Source: JAPLKB01 sp964532465 (lineage in GTDB: Bacteria; Desulfobacterota; Syntrophorhabdia; Syntrophorhabdales; Syntrophorhabdaceae). From it: DNA of 22,752 nt. A program made the translations under genes and the position numbers. The DNA is taken from contig CAZHHX010000061.1 in assembly GCA_964532465.1 (NCBI GenBank), positions 1-22,752 of the forward strand, in the 5' to 3' direction. Position 1 is the stretch's first letter. Each line of letters starts with the position of its first letter. Under the pieces are notes generated by a model. It ran no database searches. It worked only from the letters and a program-made list of their open reading frames with translations, and was not told the origin of the DNA. Positions 6,468-14,700 of the stretch are shown piece after piece.

Positions 6468-9389
6468 TCAGTCTTTAATTGGCAGGCTGAAATAAAAGGT
6501 CGCTCCTTCATTAACCGTCCCTTCAGCCCATACATCCCCGCCGTGCCTTTGAATAATCCGTTTGACAATGGCCAGGCCGATGCCGGTTCCTTCGAACTCG
6601 TCGGAACCATGAAGCCTTTCGAAGACATCGAATATCTTATCGGCGCATTCCATGGGAAATCCTATCCCCCTGTCTTTTACGGAATATACGCTCTTTCCTT
6701 CTTTGACCCGGCCTTCAATCGTAATGATGGCGGCTCCTTTTGGCTTGCTGTATTTAATAGCATTGCCGATAAGGTTAACAAGGACCTGATTGATCATTTT
6801 TTTGTCTCCGTAAGCGGGAGGGAGCGCGCTGAATTCCACGTTGAAGACATCATCGGGCAATATGGTTTTGAAGTCAATTATGATATCATTTACCATCTTC
6901 TCCATGTTAATGGTTGAGGATTTTATAGCCTTTTGCCCTACACTGAAAAATTCGTGAAGGTCTTCAATGAGTTCATTCACCTTCTTTGTGCTTTTGTTGA
7001 TGATGCCGAGAAAATGCTGTCCCTTCGCGTCAAGAAGGTGGCTATGCTTTTCCATGAGGATTCGGGAGAAGCCCTCTATGGCTATAAGGGGCGTCTTTAA
7101 ATCATGTGAAACCGAGTAATTAAAAGTTTTCAGTTCAAGGATTCGCTCTTCAAGCTCTACATTCAGCTTCTGCACTTTCTCTTCTGTGAGTTTATGTTCG
7201 AAGAGTTCCTGCTGAAGAAGCTTATTCACCTCAGTCAATTCAGCCGTTCTCTCTTCCACGAGACGCTCGAGCTGTTCCCGGTACTGTCTTAACTCTTCCT
7301 CCTGTTGTTTTCTCAGGGTAATGTCGCGGGCAATCCCCGCGGTTCCTATCACCTTGCCTCTGTCATCCAATATAGGAGTTTTGATGGTTTCTACCCATAT
7401 CGTATTTCCTTCTTTATCCGTCAGCAGCTCTTCTATCTGTTTTCCTGTGCCTGACCGCATAATATCCCTGTCGTCTTTTCTGTACTTTTCCGCTAATTCC
7501 CGCGGCCAGATATCGAGGTCCGTCTTTCCGGGCAAGTCCTCAGGCTTTATCCCGCAGGCCTCTCCGAAGGGCTTATTGGCGAGAATAAATCTGCTCTCTC
7601 TGTCTTTTAACCAGGCAATATCGGGGACATTATCGAGAATGGCCTTCTGCTGATGCCGGGTCTGGGCAAGGGATTCCTCCATGCTCACCCGGTTTGTGAT
7701 ATCTCTCAAACTCATTAAAAGCAGTTTACGCCCCACATAATCAACAATACTGTTCATACATTCAACATATACAAAGTCCGCGCCGTCTTGAACCAGCTTC
7801 ACTTTTGTTACCCAGGTTATATTTTCTGTCTTTCTGGTAGAGCCGATGCTTTCAGCCACCGCGTCTCTGTCTCCCGGATATATGAAATCAAGTATTTTTT
7901 TTCCGATAATTTTTGTTTTATCCTCCAAACCGAAATGCCTCAGAGCGCCAGGGTTGGCGGAAAGTATTCTCTCACCGTCATGAAGAATAATAGCGTCAGG
8001 CAAAGAATAGATGAGATTCCTGTAGCGAAGCTCACTTTTTTTTAATTCTTCCGACATCTGCTCGCGATCAATGATTTCCAAACGCAGTTCCTCATTTGCC
8101 AGCCGTAATTCTTCCGTCCGAACTGCCACGCGGGTTTCCAGTTCATCATGGGCTGTCTGAAGCCTCTCCTCAGCCCTCATGCGGTCGGTAATATCGCTTA
8201 CTACCATGCGGCACAGAGGCTCATTGTCATCGTCACGCGCCACAGACGCCTCCAAAAACACCCAGAAGAACTCGGCAGCGCCGGCGCGGAGCATTCTTAT
8301 CTCGCACTTCTGAAGCGTTCCTGTTTCAATAAGCTGTTTTCTGTGATGGTAATAGATGTTCTGGTCATCGGGAAATATATAGCGGGATAAAGGTTTCGCG
8401 ACCAGAGCGCTCCTTGCCGTGCCCAATAATTTGGCAGCAGCGAGATTCGCTTCCAGAATCAGCCCCTGCTCGTTCAGGGTAAAATAGCCCACCGGCGCAA
8501 GATCGTAAAGGTCAAAATATCGGGATCGGGAAACTTCAAGCTCTATCTGCGCCTGCCGCAGCTCCTTATTCTGCATCTCCAGTTCGACCTGATGTGTCCG
8601 TAACTCTTCTTCCATGAGCTTGCGCCTGGTAATATCCTTCACCAGCCCGTCATAAGATATCAGATTCCCCATGGGATAAAACTGCACAATCGGTGTATGG
8701 CTCACCCAGCGGATCTGTCCGTCTTTTCTTATGATCCGGTGTTCGATGGGGGGTATGTGCATGCCTGAAAGAATTCTTTGAACATATTTCATAACCTGAT
8801 GGCGATCTTCAGGAAGAACCATGTCTATCCAGAGATGGGGGGATATTTTGAATTCCTCTGACCGGTATCCTGTTACTGACTCACAGGCCTCGCTATGAGT
8901 TATTTTTACAACCCTCCCGTCCCGTATGTGAACTGTGTAAAAATAGCCGGTGAGTTCCTCAATAATTCGCCGGTAGCGTTCTTCACTCTCCCTTGTCTTC
9001 TCGTGAGCATCAAACAATTCAAAGACCATTTTAATGGAAGACTCCAGCACAAAATCTCCCGAATTCTTTATCACGTAGCCGTAGCGGGTAATCTCTTTCA
9101 CTCTGTCCACATATTCTTTTTCATCGTGGGAGGTAAGAAACACTATGGGAAGAGTTCGTTCGGAGAGAATTTGTTTCGCGGCCTCCGCGCCGTCAATGCC
9201 CTTACCCAGACTCAAGTCCATGAGAACAAGGCTGATGTTTTTATTTTTACCTGCAAGCTCTACGGCTTTTTCACCGGAATTCGCGATAATGACCTCATAT
9301 CCGAATTGTTTTATTGTATTAGCCACAACCATCGCGATAAGAGTTTCGTCTTCAACGAGGAGGATGATCTTCTGTTCCGGTGAATTCAT
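6468..9389 (-). CDS. Soluble sensor histidine kinase with N-terminal receiver: REC-4xPAS-HisKA-HATPase
   Basis: Seen in the 973-residue product: a receiver (1-128) with E13/D14 region acids, D58 in LVLMDLSLGKG, T/S in VFLTSH and K107-K117 region basics; PAS 1 (about 138-262), PAS 2 (293-408), PAS 3 (455-572) and PAS 4 (582-700); coiled coils at about 262-292, 405-455 and 697-755; HisKA with H762 in SVSHDLKTPL; and HATPase_c with NLIGNAIKYS, DRGIGFP and GTGIGLAI. No membrane segment is seen. ATG has AAGGA with 6-nt spacing. It is the first gene of the four-kinase cluster, behind a 502-bp gap with a promoter candidate at 9530-9558. The core is about 83% identical to the last gene of the cluster, and the final 113 bp are identical. 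By family it is a histidine kinase; the signal is unknown. Confidence 0.93.
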   Translation of the reverse strand: MNSPEQKIILLVEDETLIAMVVANTIKQFGYEVIIANSGEKAVELAGKNKNISLVLMDLSLGKGIDGAEAAKQILSERTLPIVFLTSHDEKEYVDRVKEITRYGYVIKNSGDFVLESSIKMVFELFDAHEKTRESEERYRRIIEELTGYFYTVHIRDGRVVKITHSEACESVTGYRSEEFKISPHLWIDMVLPEDRHQVMKYVQRILSGMHIPPIEHRIIRKDGQIRWVSHTPIVQFYPMGNLISYDGLVKDITRRKLMEEELRTHQVELEMQNKELRQAQIELEVSRSRYFDLYDLAPVGYFTLNEQGLILEANLAAAKLLGTARSALVAKPLSRYIFPDDQNIYYHHRKQLIETGTLQKCEIRMLRAGAAEFFWVFLEASVARDDDNEPLCRMVVSDITDRMRAEERLQTAHDELETRVAVRTEELRLANEELRLEIIDREQMSEELKKSELRYRNLIYSLPDAIILHDGERILSANPGALRHFGLEDKTKIIGKKILDFIYPGDRDAVAESIGSTRKTENITWVTKVKLVQDGADFVYVECMNSIVDYVGRKLLLMSLRDITNRVSMEESLAQTRHQQKAILDNVPDIAWLKDRESRFILANKPFGEACGIKPEDLPGKTDLDIWPRELAEKYRKDDRDIMRSGTGKQIEELLTDKEGNTIWVETIKTPILDDRGKVIGTAGIARDITLRKQQEEELRQYREQLERLVEERTAELTEVNKLLQQELFEHKLTEEKVQKLNVELEERILELKTFNYSVSHDLKTPLIAIEGFSRILMEKHSHLLDAKGQHFLGIINKSTKKVNELIEDLHEFFSVGQKAIKSSTINMEKMVNDIIIDFKTILPDDVFNVEFSALPPAYGDKKMINQVLVNLIGNAIKYSKPKGAAIITIEGRVKEGKSVYSVKDRGIGFPMECADKIFDVFERLHGSDEFEGTGIGLAIVKRIIQRHGGDVWAEGTVNEGATFYFSLPIKD
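6481..6593. repeat. 113-bp perfect direct repeat, copy B (3' end of kinase gene 6468-9389)
   Basis: Identical to 117-229 and in the same orientation, about 6.4 kb apart. Upstream of the identical block the two genes still align for about 540 bp but with frequent substitutions, including synonymous ones. The two sensor-kinase genes between the copies could be lost by homologous recombination. Confidence 0.9.
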
Positions 9390-9529
9390 GAATAATCCTT
9401 TCCGAATAAGAATGCCTTTTAGTGTTGCGAAAAGTATTTCTTCTATATAAGGAACGTGAAACTGCCTGCATCTTTTACGGGCTGCAATCAGAGAAGTTTG
9501 CTACAGCCAAACTTTATTTATAAATCCTG

Positions 9530-9558
9530 CTTATATAGTATATCATTGTTGTATTCAA
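9530..9558 (-). promoter_or_regulatory. Candidate sigma70-type promoter for the four-kinase cluster
   Basis: On the minus strand, TTGAAT (9558-9553, 4 of 6 to TTGACA) and TATAAG (9535-9530, 5 of 6 to TATAAT) are separated by exactly 17 bp. Transcription would start near 9523, leaving a leader of about 130 nt before the ATG at 9389. The surroundings are AT-rich, so a chance match is possible. Confidence 0.45.
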
Positions 9559-9604
9559 AATATGTTAAATAAATTATTACTCCGGCAACTATAAATACCA
9601 ATAC

Positions 9605-9735
9605 TGTCATTCCCGCGAATACCCTTAAAGGGCACAAGCGCGGGTACGGTTCAATTGCGAAGCAACATCCGGAATAGGACTGGATGCCCCCGGCTTACGA
9701 CCTGCCGGGGCAGGCTTATCAAGTCCGGTATGACA
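9605..9735. repeat. MITE-like dispersed palindromic element with terminal inverted repeats
   Basis: The ends are TGTCATTCCCG (9605-9615) and CCGGTATGACA (9725-9735), which match as inverted repeats at 9 of 11 positions. Inside are two hairpins: CCCGCG (9612-9617) pairing with CGCGGG (9639-9644), and CCTGCC (9701-9706) pairing with GGCAGG (9709-9714). It is more GC-rich than its AT-rich surroundings. Elements starting TGTCATTCCCGCGAA are common, usually multicopy, intergenic repeats in several environmental proteobacterial genomes. Only one copy lies in this window, so mobility is inferred. Confidence 0.6.
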
Positions 9736-9891
9736 ACCTTTACCATGTTTAATTGCCGGATTAATATAAACAATGTTTATCGTTTAGCACCAAGTCAAGA
9801 CCATTGCAAAAGCACTCTTTAGCAAAGGCCTTGTTATATAAAAAACCATGATAGTTTTATCAATCAGGCGATCATTGATCATGATGCATTT

Positions 9892-10971
9892 TCAGTCTAT
9901 TTTGCCGGTATCTATCCACCCTGTCCGGCTTAATATGGTTTTAAACAATTCAAATTGTTCTTCGAGACGGGCAAATAATTCACAGGCATGTTCAAGATCA
10001 GCCCTTTTTCCTGCCTGCTCAATCTCATAGGCAACTGCCCGCATGGCGCCTGCCTCCACATTCGCTGAGGCGCCCTTGATAGTATGGGCCTGCCGCGCGA
10101 TGCCGAGGGCGTCCCTGATGTTGAGATGTTCGCTTAAAGAACCTATCTCCATTTGAATATCATCCAGGAATCCGGCAAGTATTTCTTTGCAAATGTCTCT
10201 GTCGCCCATGAATCTTTCAATCAGCTCAGCTTCATTAAAAGCCTCTTTTATCTCTTCCGTGTTATGGGCAGTTGCCTCCATTTCAGATACTGATGTGGAT
10301 TCTGTTTTATCAGCAGCAACCTCGTCGCCAAATATCCGGGCCAGAACATCTTCAATATTTTTCGGCTGCAACGGTTTGGCAATATGTTCATTCATACCGG
10401 CCTTCATGCACTTCTCCCTGTCCTCCTTCGTGGCATGGGCTGTTATGGCGACAATAGGGATGTCATGATTAAGCACATGCGAATCTTTGTCGCGGATCAG
10501 CATGGTAGCCTCATAGCCGTCCATTTTAGGCATCTGGCAGTCCATGAGGACCAGATCATAGTGCATGTTTTCAAGGACATTTACCGCTTCAGCGCCATTC
10601 TTTACAGCGTCGACCTGATAACCGAGCTTCTTCAGCATAACAAGAGTGACTATCCGGTTTATGGGGCTATCCTCGGCTAAGAGAATTCTCATCCGGCTCT
10701 TCCGTGATTCTTCAACAATGAACTTCACATCAGAGTCATCCCTTGAGTCACGCGAACTTATTTGCCGTTCCCGGAGTTCATTTTCATCATTATCAATAGG
10801 AGGGGCTGCCATAGACTGTTCAAGTTTCGCCATGGCAATAAATGTACTCTCGTTCTCCAGAAGGTATTTTTTGAGCGCTTCCCTTATGAAGAAGCTTTTG
10901 GATTTATTGGTAATTTTAACAAGATTATTAAGGCGGTCTTCAAGGTCTTTTTCCAGTTGCAGGCTTATCAT
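9892..10971 (-). CDS. RHH-REC-HPt fusion: ribbon-helix-helix DNA-binding domain with receiver and phosphotransfer domain
   Basis: Seen in 359 residues (ATG start): a ribbon-helix-helix domain at 1-45 like RelB/CopG-type antitoxins (MISLQLEKDLEDRLNNLV, then KSKSFFIREALKKYL); a charged linker (about 46-100); a receiver (about 101-218) with AED acids, D144 in LVLMDCQMPKMDG, TAHA and K209 in AKPLQP; and an HPt domain (about 251-346) with H296 in RQAHTIKGASANV. The receiver and HPt resemble the C-terminus of the hybrid kinase at 11784-16862. A frame reaches GTG at 10983, but that codon overlaps the SD AGGGGAGG (10990-10983), so ATG at 10971, 11 nt away, is the better start. There is no toxin gene alongside. 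Inference: phosphorylation alters DNA binding or oligomerisation, making this the relay's transcriptional output. I do not know a named family with this order. Confidence 0.88.
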   Translation of the reverse strand: MISLQLEKDLEDRLNNLVKITNKSKSFFIREALKKYLLENESTFIAMAKLEQSMAAPPIDNDENELRERQISSRDSRDDSDVKFIVEESRKSRMRILLAEDSPINRIVTLVMLKKLGYQVDAVKNGAEAVNVLENMHYDLVLMDCQMPKMDGYEATMLIRDKDSHVLNHDIPIVAITAHATKEDREKCMKAGMNEHIAKPLQPKNIEDVLARIFGDEVAADKTESTSVSEMEATAHNTEEIKEAFNEAELIERFMGDRDICKEILAGFLDDIQMEIGSLSEHLNIRDALGIARQAHTIKGASANVEAGAMRAVAYEIEQAGKRADLEHACELFARLEEQFELFKTILSRTGWIDTGKID

Positions 10972-11102
10972 TGCGTCGGACACCTCCCCTGTATTAGAAG
11001 CATGTAATGCAGCGAACAGAAGTCTTTATGCCGTTCTTATTTCGCCTGCTCTTCGTCTCGCTGTCAGGTGGAATAAAAATAAATTCTGCTTAAATCAATA
11101 AC

Positions 11103-11113
11103 CTGTAATACAG
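11103..11113. promoter_or_regulatory. Small inverted repeat CTGTAATACAG upstream of the RHH-REC-HPt gene
   Basis: The arms CTGTA and TACAG are separated by one base, about 130 bp upstream of the RHH-REC-HPt start and about 40 bp after the cheX stop. A related palindrome, CTGTAATTACAG, lies upstream of the sugar importer at 20721-20732. It is a candidate operator only; an 11-bp site can occur by chance. Confidence 0.2.
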
Positions 11114-11153
11114 ATTCTCTATGTTCCACGATTTTGTCCAATCATGGGTTGAT

Positions 11154-11627
11154 CTATTCAAAGGAGAAGTCTACATGCATTACTTCATCATGACCGTTAT
11201 TTACACTGAAATTGAATGGTATTGACACTATAGGCAAGGCGCATATAAAATGGAGCTCCACGTTGCTGCCGACAACAACTGTGGGGATGGCCGCCTTCAG
11301 GTTTACCTGTGCCTTCTCAAGTTCTTTCCGCGCCTGCCCTGAGGTAATATTGGTAAGTTCTCCGATCGCGTCAACAACCTCCGCGTCCAGATCATCGTGA
11401 CTTTCGCCCATAAGCGACTGATAAATGAACAAAGCGCCCTCTTTCGAAAAGCTTATGCATATCGTTCCCTTCGCGTCTCCCACAAGACCCATGATACCCG
11501 TTATGTCGCCGGTGGAAACCCGGGAATTCCTGAGAATGGGTTTGTTCATTTTAAGATCGATATTGAGCATGGTTTTAAATACCGAAGTTGCGGCTAAAAC
11601 GAAGGGGTTAATGTATTCTACGTGCAT
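11154..11627 (-). CDS. cheX: CheX-family CheY-P phosphatase homologue
   Basis: Seen in 157 residues: a single CheX-like domain starting MHVEYINPFVLAA, with E90 and N93 in the motif AIGELTNITSGQA. These match the ExxN catalytic pair by which CheX/CheC/FliY proteins speed dephosphorylation of a receiver aspartate. The length matches CheX (about 150-160 residues), which carries a single ExxN helix. The SD is near-perfect: AGGAGG with about 5-6 nt to ATG. No cheA, cheY, cheW or receptor gene is in the window. It sits between a hybrid kinase with two receivers and an RHH-REC-HPt protein, so its target may be one of those receivers rather than a flagellar CheY; that is inference. The protein is soluble. 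Confidence 0.87.
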   Translation of the reverse strand: MHVEYINPFVLAATSVFKTMLNIDLKMNKPILRNSRVSTGDITGIMGLVGDAKGTICISFSKEGALFIYQSLMGESHDDLDAEVVDAIGELTNITSGQARKELEKAQVNLKAAIPTVVVGSNVELHFICALPIVSIPFNFSVNNGHDEVMHVDFSFE

Positions 11628-11700
11628 CTGAACCTCCTGTAAATGTGTAAATGTATTGTTCCCTCAATCCCTTTTCCTTCCCTTTAATAATTTTTAAACA

Positions 11701-11722
11701 AAGCGCGACAGCCAGCGCGTTT
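11701..11722 (-). terminator. Weak candidate terminator hairpin after the hybrid kinase
   Basis: The arms AAGCGCG (11701-11707) and CGCGTTT (11716-11722) pair over 7 bp, including one G-T, around an 8-nt loop, 60-80 nt downstream of the stop at 11784. On the minus strand it is followed by TTGTTTAAA, a poor U-tract. On the plus strand CTTTTTG follows. Low confidence. Confidence 0.3.
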
Positions 11723-11783
11723 CTTTTTGTATCGCTCTTTTTTAATAAAACTTAAATAAGTTACCAAGGGGCCTCCTGCAAAA

Positions 11784-14700
11784 TTATGAAAATACCGCTT
11801 TCAATTCCTCAAACTCCATCTCTAATTTTTCAATGAGTGAATCGGCCTGACTTATATCTTTGCTGTTTCCCGCGGTTTCTATTTCAAAGGCAATGCTTTT
11901 CAGAGTTTTTGCCTCTATGTTCGCGGCAGCGCCCCTCATGGCATGGGCCTGTCGTTCCAGGGCGTAGGCGTTATCCTGAGAAAGGGCGTCCTTCAGCATG
12001 GCCAACTGGGCCGGGAAGTCAGCCATAAACACCTGAACGATTTCCTCCATAAGTTCTTCGTCGCCGTCAAGACGTTCAAGAAATGCCGACCTGTCAAAAA
12101 CAGATTTTTGAACAGACTTTGTTTCGAATACAGGTTTTTGTCCTGATGACTGCGAATCTGATAAACAGCGCTCTATTGCCACAACAAGTTCTTTCGGCTG
12201 AATAGGTTTTGAGACATAGTCATCCATGCCTGCCTCAATGCAGCGCTCTTTGTCCCCTTTCAGTGCATGGGCTGTCATGGCAATAATCGGTATATGGGTT
12301 CCCTGTAGTTTTTCCTTATTGCGAATAATGCCCGTTGCCTCAAATCCGTCCATTTCCGGCATCTGGACATCCATGAGCACAAGATTGTAAGGAATCATAT
12401 CAACGGCTACAACCGCCTCTTTACCGTTGGCGACTACATCCGCCCTGTATCCTAATTTCTCAAGGATACGAATCGCCACCTTCTGGTTAGTGGCATTATC
12501 TTCGGCTACAAGGATCTTTACCATGCGCTTCTCGTCCTCACGGATGGAGTGTTTTGTTACAAAAGGCACAGCTTCTTTCTTTTCTGCTACCTGCCGTCCG
12601 CAAATTATTTTCGCGAGACAGTTGAACAACTGCGTCGGTTTTACCGGCTTCGTCAGGTAGGCAGCGAAACCTATTTCTTTTGAACGGGCGGCATCCCCGC
12701 GCTGACCGGCAGATGTGAGCATCACAAGGATTGTGTCTTTCACATCATTTTCTTCTTTGATAATACGGCCCAGGGTTTCTCCGTCCATACCGGGCATGAG
12801 CATATCGATAATGGCAATATGAAAGGGGTCCTTGGCTGAATTTGCCTGCCGCAGTTGCCTGAGCCCTTCGATACCGCTCGAGGCCAGAGCGCACCGGCAG
12901 CCCCAGGAGTATAAATAGGCTTTTAAAACACGCTGATTCGTATCATTATCATCCACGACAAGCACATGAACGCCTTTTATATCCTCACGGGCCTGAGCTT
13001 CCGATTCAGGGATCGACTGTTGTTTTTCCAGAACTATGGTAAAGCGGAATTTTGAACCCTTGCCTTCCACACTCTCAACACTGATATTGCCGCCCATCAT
13101 TTCCACGAGGTACTTTGAAATGGCAAGGCCCAGACCTGTGCCGCCGTATTTTCTTGTTGTGGAAGCGTCCACCTGCGAAAAAGATTTGAAAAGACGGTCC
13201 ATATGTTCGGCAGAGATTCCTATGCCTGTATCCGATACCGTAAAAATGACCTTCGCGTGGCTTTCGCTCTCTTCTTCAAGGGTCACGCAAACAGAAATCT
13301 CGCCTTTTTCCGTGAATTTAATGGCATTGTAAGCAAGATTCATCAATATCTGACGTATTCTCCCCGGATCGCCCCGTACAAAGGACGGCACCTCGGGGTC
13401 TACCATAAAGATGCATTCAAGGCCTTTATCATGGGCCCGGAGCGAAAGCATGTCAGCCACTTCTTCTACCGAAGTTTTAATATCAAAATCAATAATCTCA
13501 AGATCGAGTTTTCCTGCTTCAACCTTTGAAAAATCAAGGATATCGTTCACTACCGACAGCAGGGTATTCGCCGAATTTACTACCGTCTCCGCATAATCCC
13601 TTTGCTCATCGTCTAAGTTCGTGTCGAGGAGCAATCCCGCCATACCGACCACTCCGTTTAACGGCGTCCGTATCTCATGGCTCATATTGGCAAGAAACTC
13701 ACTCTTCGCCTTGTTGGCTGATTCGGCTATTTCCTTGGCCTTTATTAAATTTTCATGGGTCTTTACGTTATCGGTGATATCCATGAGGGTGCCGATTACT
13801 GCCGGTCTACCCTTATAAATTGTCTGTGTGCGCAGGGCCTCCACATAAACGACCCTTTTGTCCTTTGTGAGTACCCTGAACCGGCAGACCAGGGATTCTG
13901 CCCCTTCCTCCATCTTTTTTTTCACGTTCTCCATAAAGTGGGACCAGTCTTCCGGTAATACAAGGTCCTTTGAGTCAACTTTATTGACTATCTCTTCAGC
14001 GCTGTAACCGTGGATTTCGGCAAACCGCGAGTTTACATACCTGAATGCATCGTCCTGTAAAAGATAGATGCCGACCAATGATTTTTCTGTCAGATCACGG
14101 AACTTATTCTCCGATTCCCTTAATGCATCTTCACGCTGTTTCAGTTCTGACACATCCTGGCAGGTTAATATAGAACTGCCTGTTCCCAGGAGTACGGATG
14201 CAAAATTGACAATCTTTTCCGTGCCGTCCTTGCAGGTAACGGTAAAAATCTCCGGTGAGAATCTGCCTCCCTCCAGCGGTGACTTCCGGTCCTTTATCCA
14301 TGTGTCAATAACCCGGCGCCTGTATTCCTTATCAGGGTAAGCCTTCCTGGACCATGTCCTGCCGTCGGGGATATCGCTTTCATCATAGCCGAAAAGCTCC
14401 TTGAACTTCGGGTTGATATAGGTAAAAGCGCCGTCGGGGGTAGTCATAGCCATTCCGAAAGGCGCGCTCTCCGACAGTGTCTGAAAATTTTTTCTCTCGG
14501 TCCGCAGGGCTTCTTCCATCATCTTCCGTTGGGTAATATCTTCGCAGGTAATTATATAATCCCCTGTTCCCAGCAAAACAGGGAGGAAATTAATGATCTT
14601 TTCCGTTCCGTCCTTGCAGGTGACCGTAAAGGTATAAGAGTCTTTTTCACCCGGCTGCGATTGTTTCAATGTCTGGCTTGTCCAGACACTGACTACCCCG

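Larger units (their letters stand above)
9390..9891. other. 502-bp intergenic gap with a MITE-like repeat and a promoter candidate
   Basis: No supportable coding region is seen on either strand. The gap separates the RHH-REC-HPt gene (stop at 9892) from the four-kinase cluster (start at 9389). It holds a 131-bp palindromic element (9605-9735), an AT-rich stretch (about 9510-9600) with a sigma70-like promoter reading towards the kinases, and an AT-rich zone next to the 9892 stop. No clear rho-independent terminator is visible. Only shadow reading frames and very short frames occur here. Confidence 0.7.

Noticed and set aside
9892..10983. Type II antitoxin gene of a toxin-antitoxin pair
   Set aside because: The RHH domain looks antitoxin-like, but the chain continues into REC and HPt domains, and there is no toxin-sized gene next to it.
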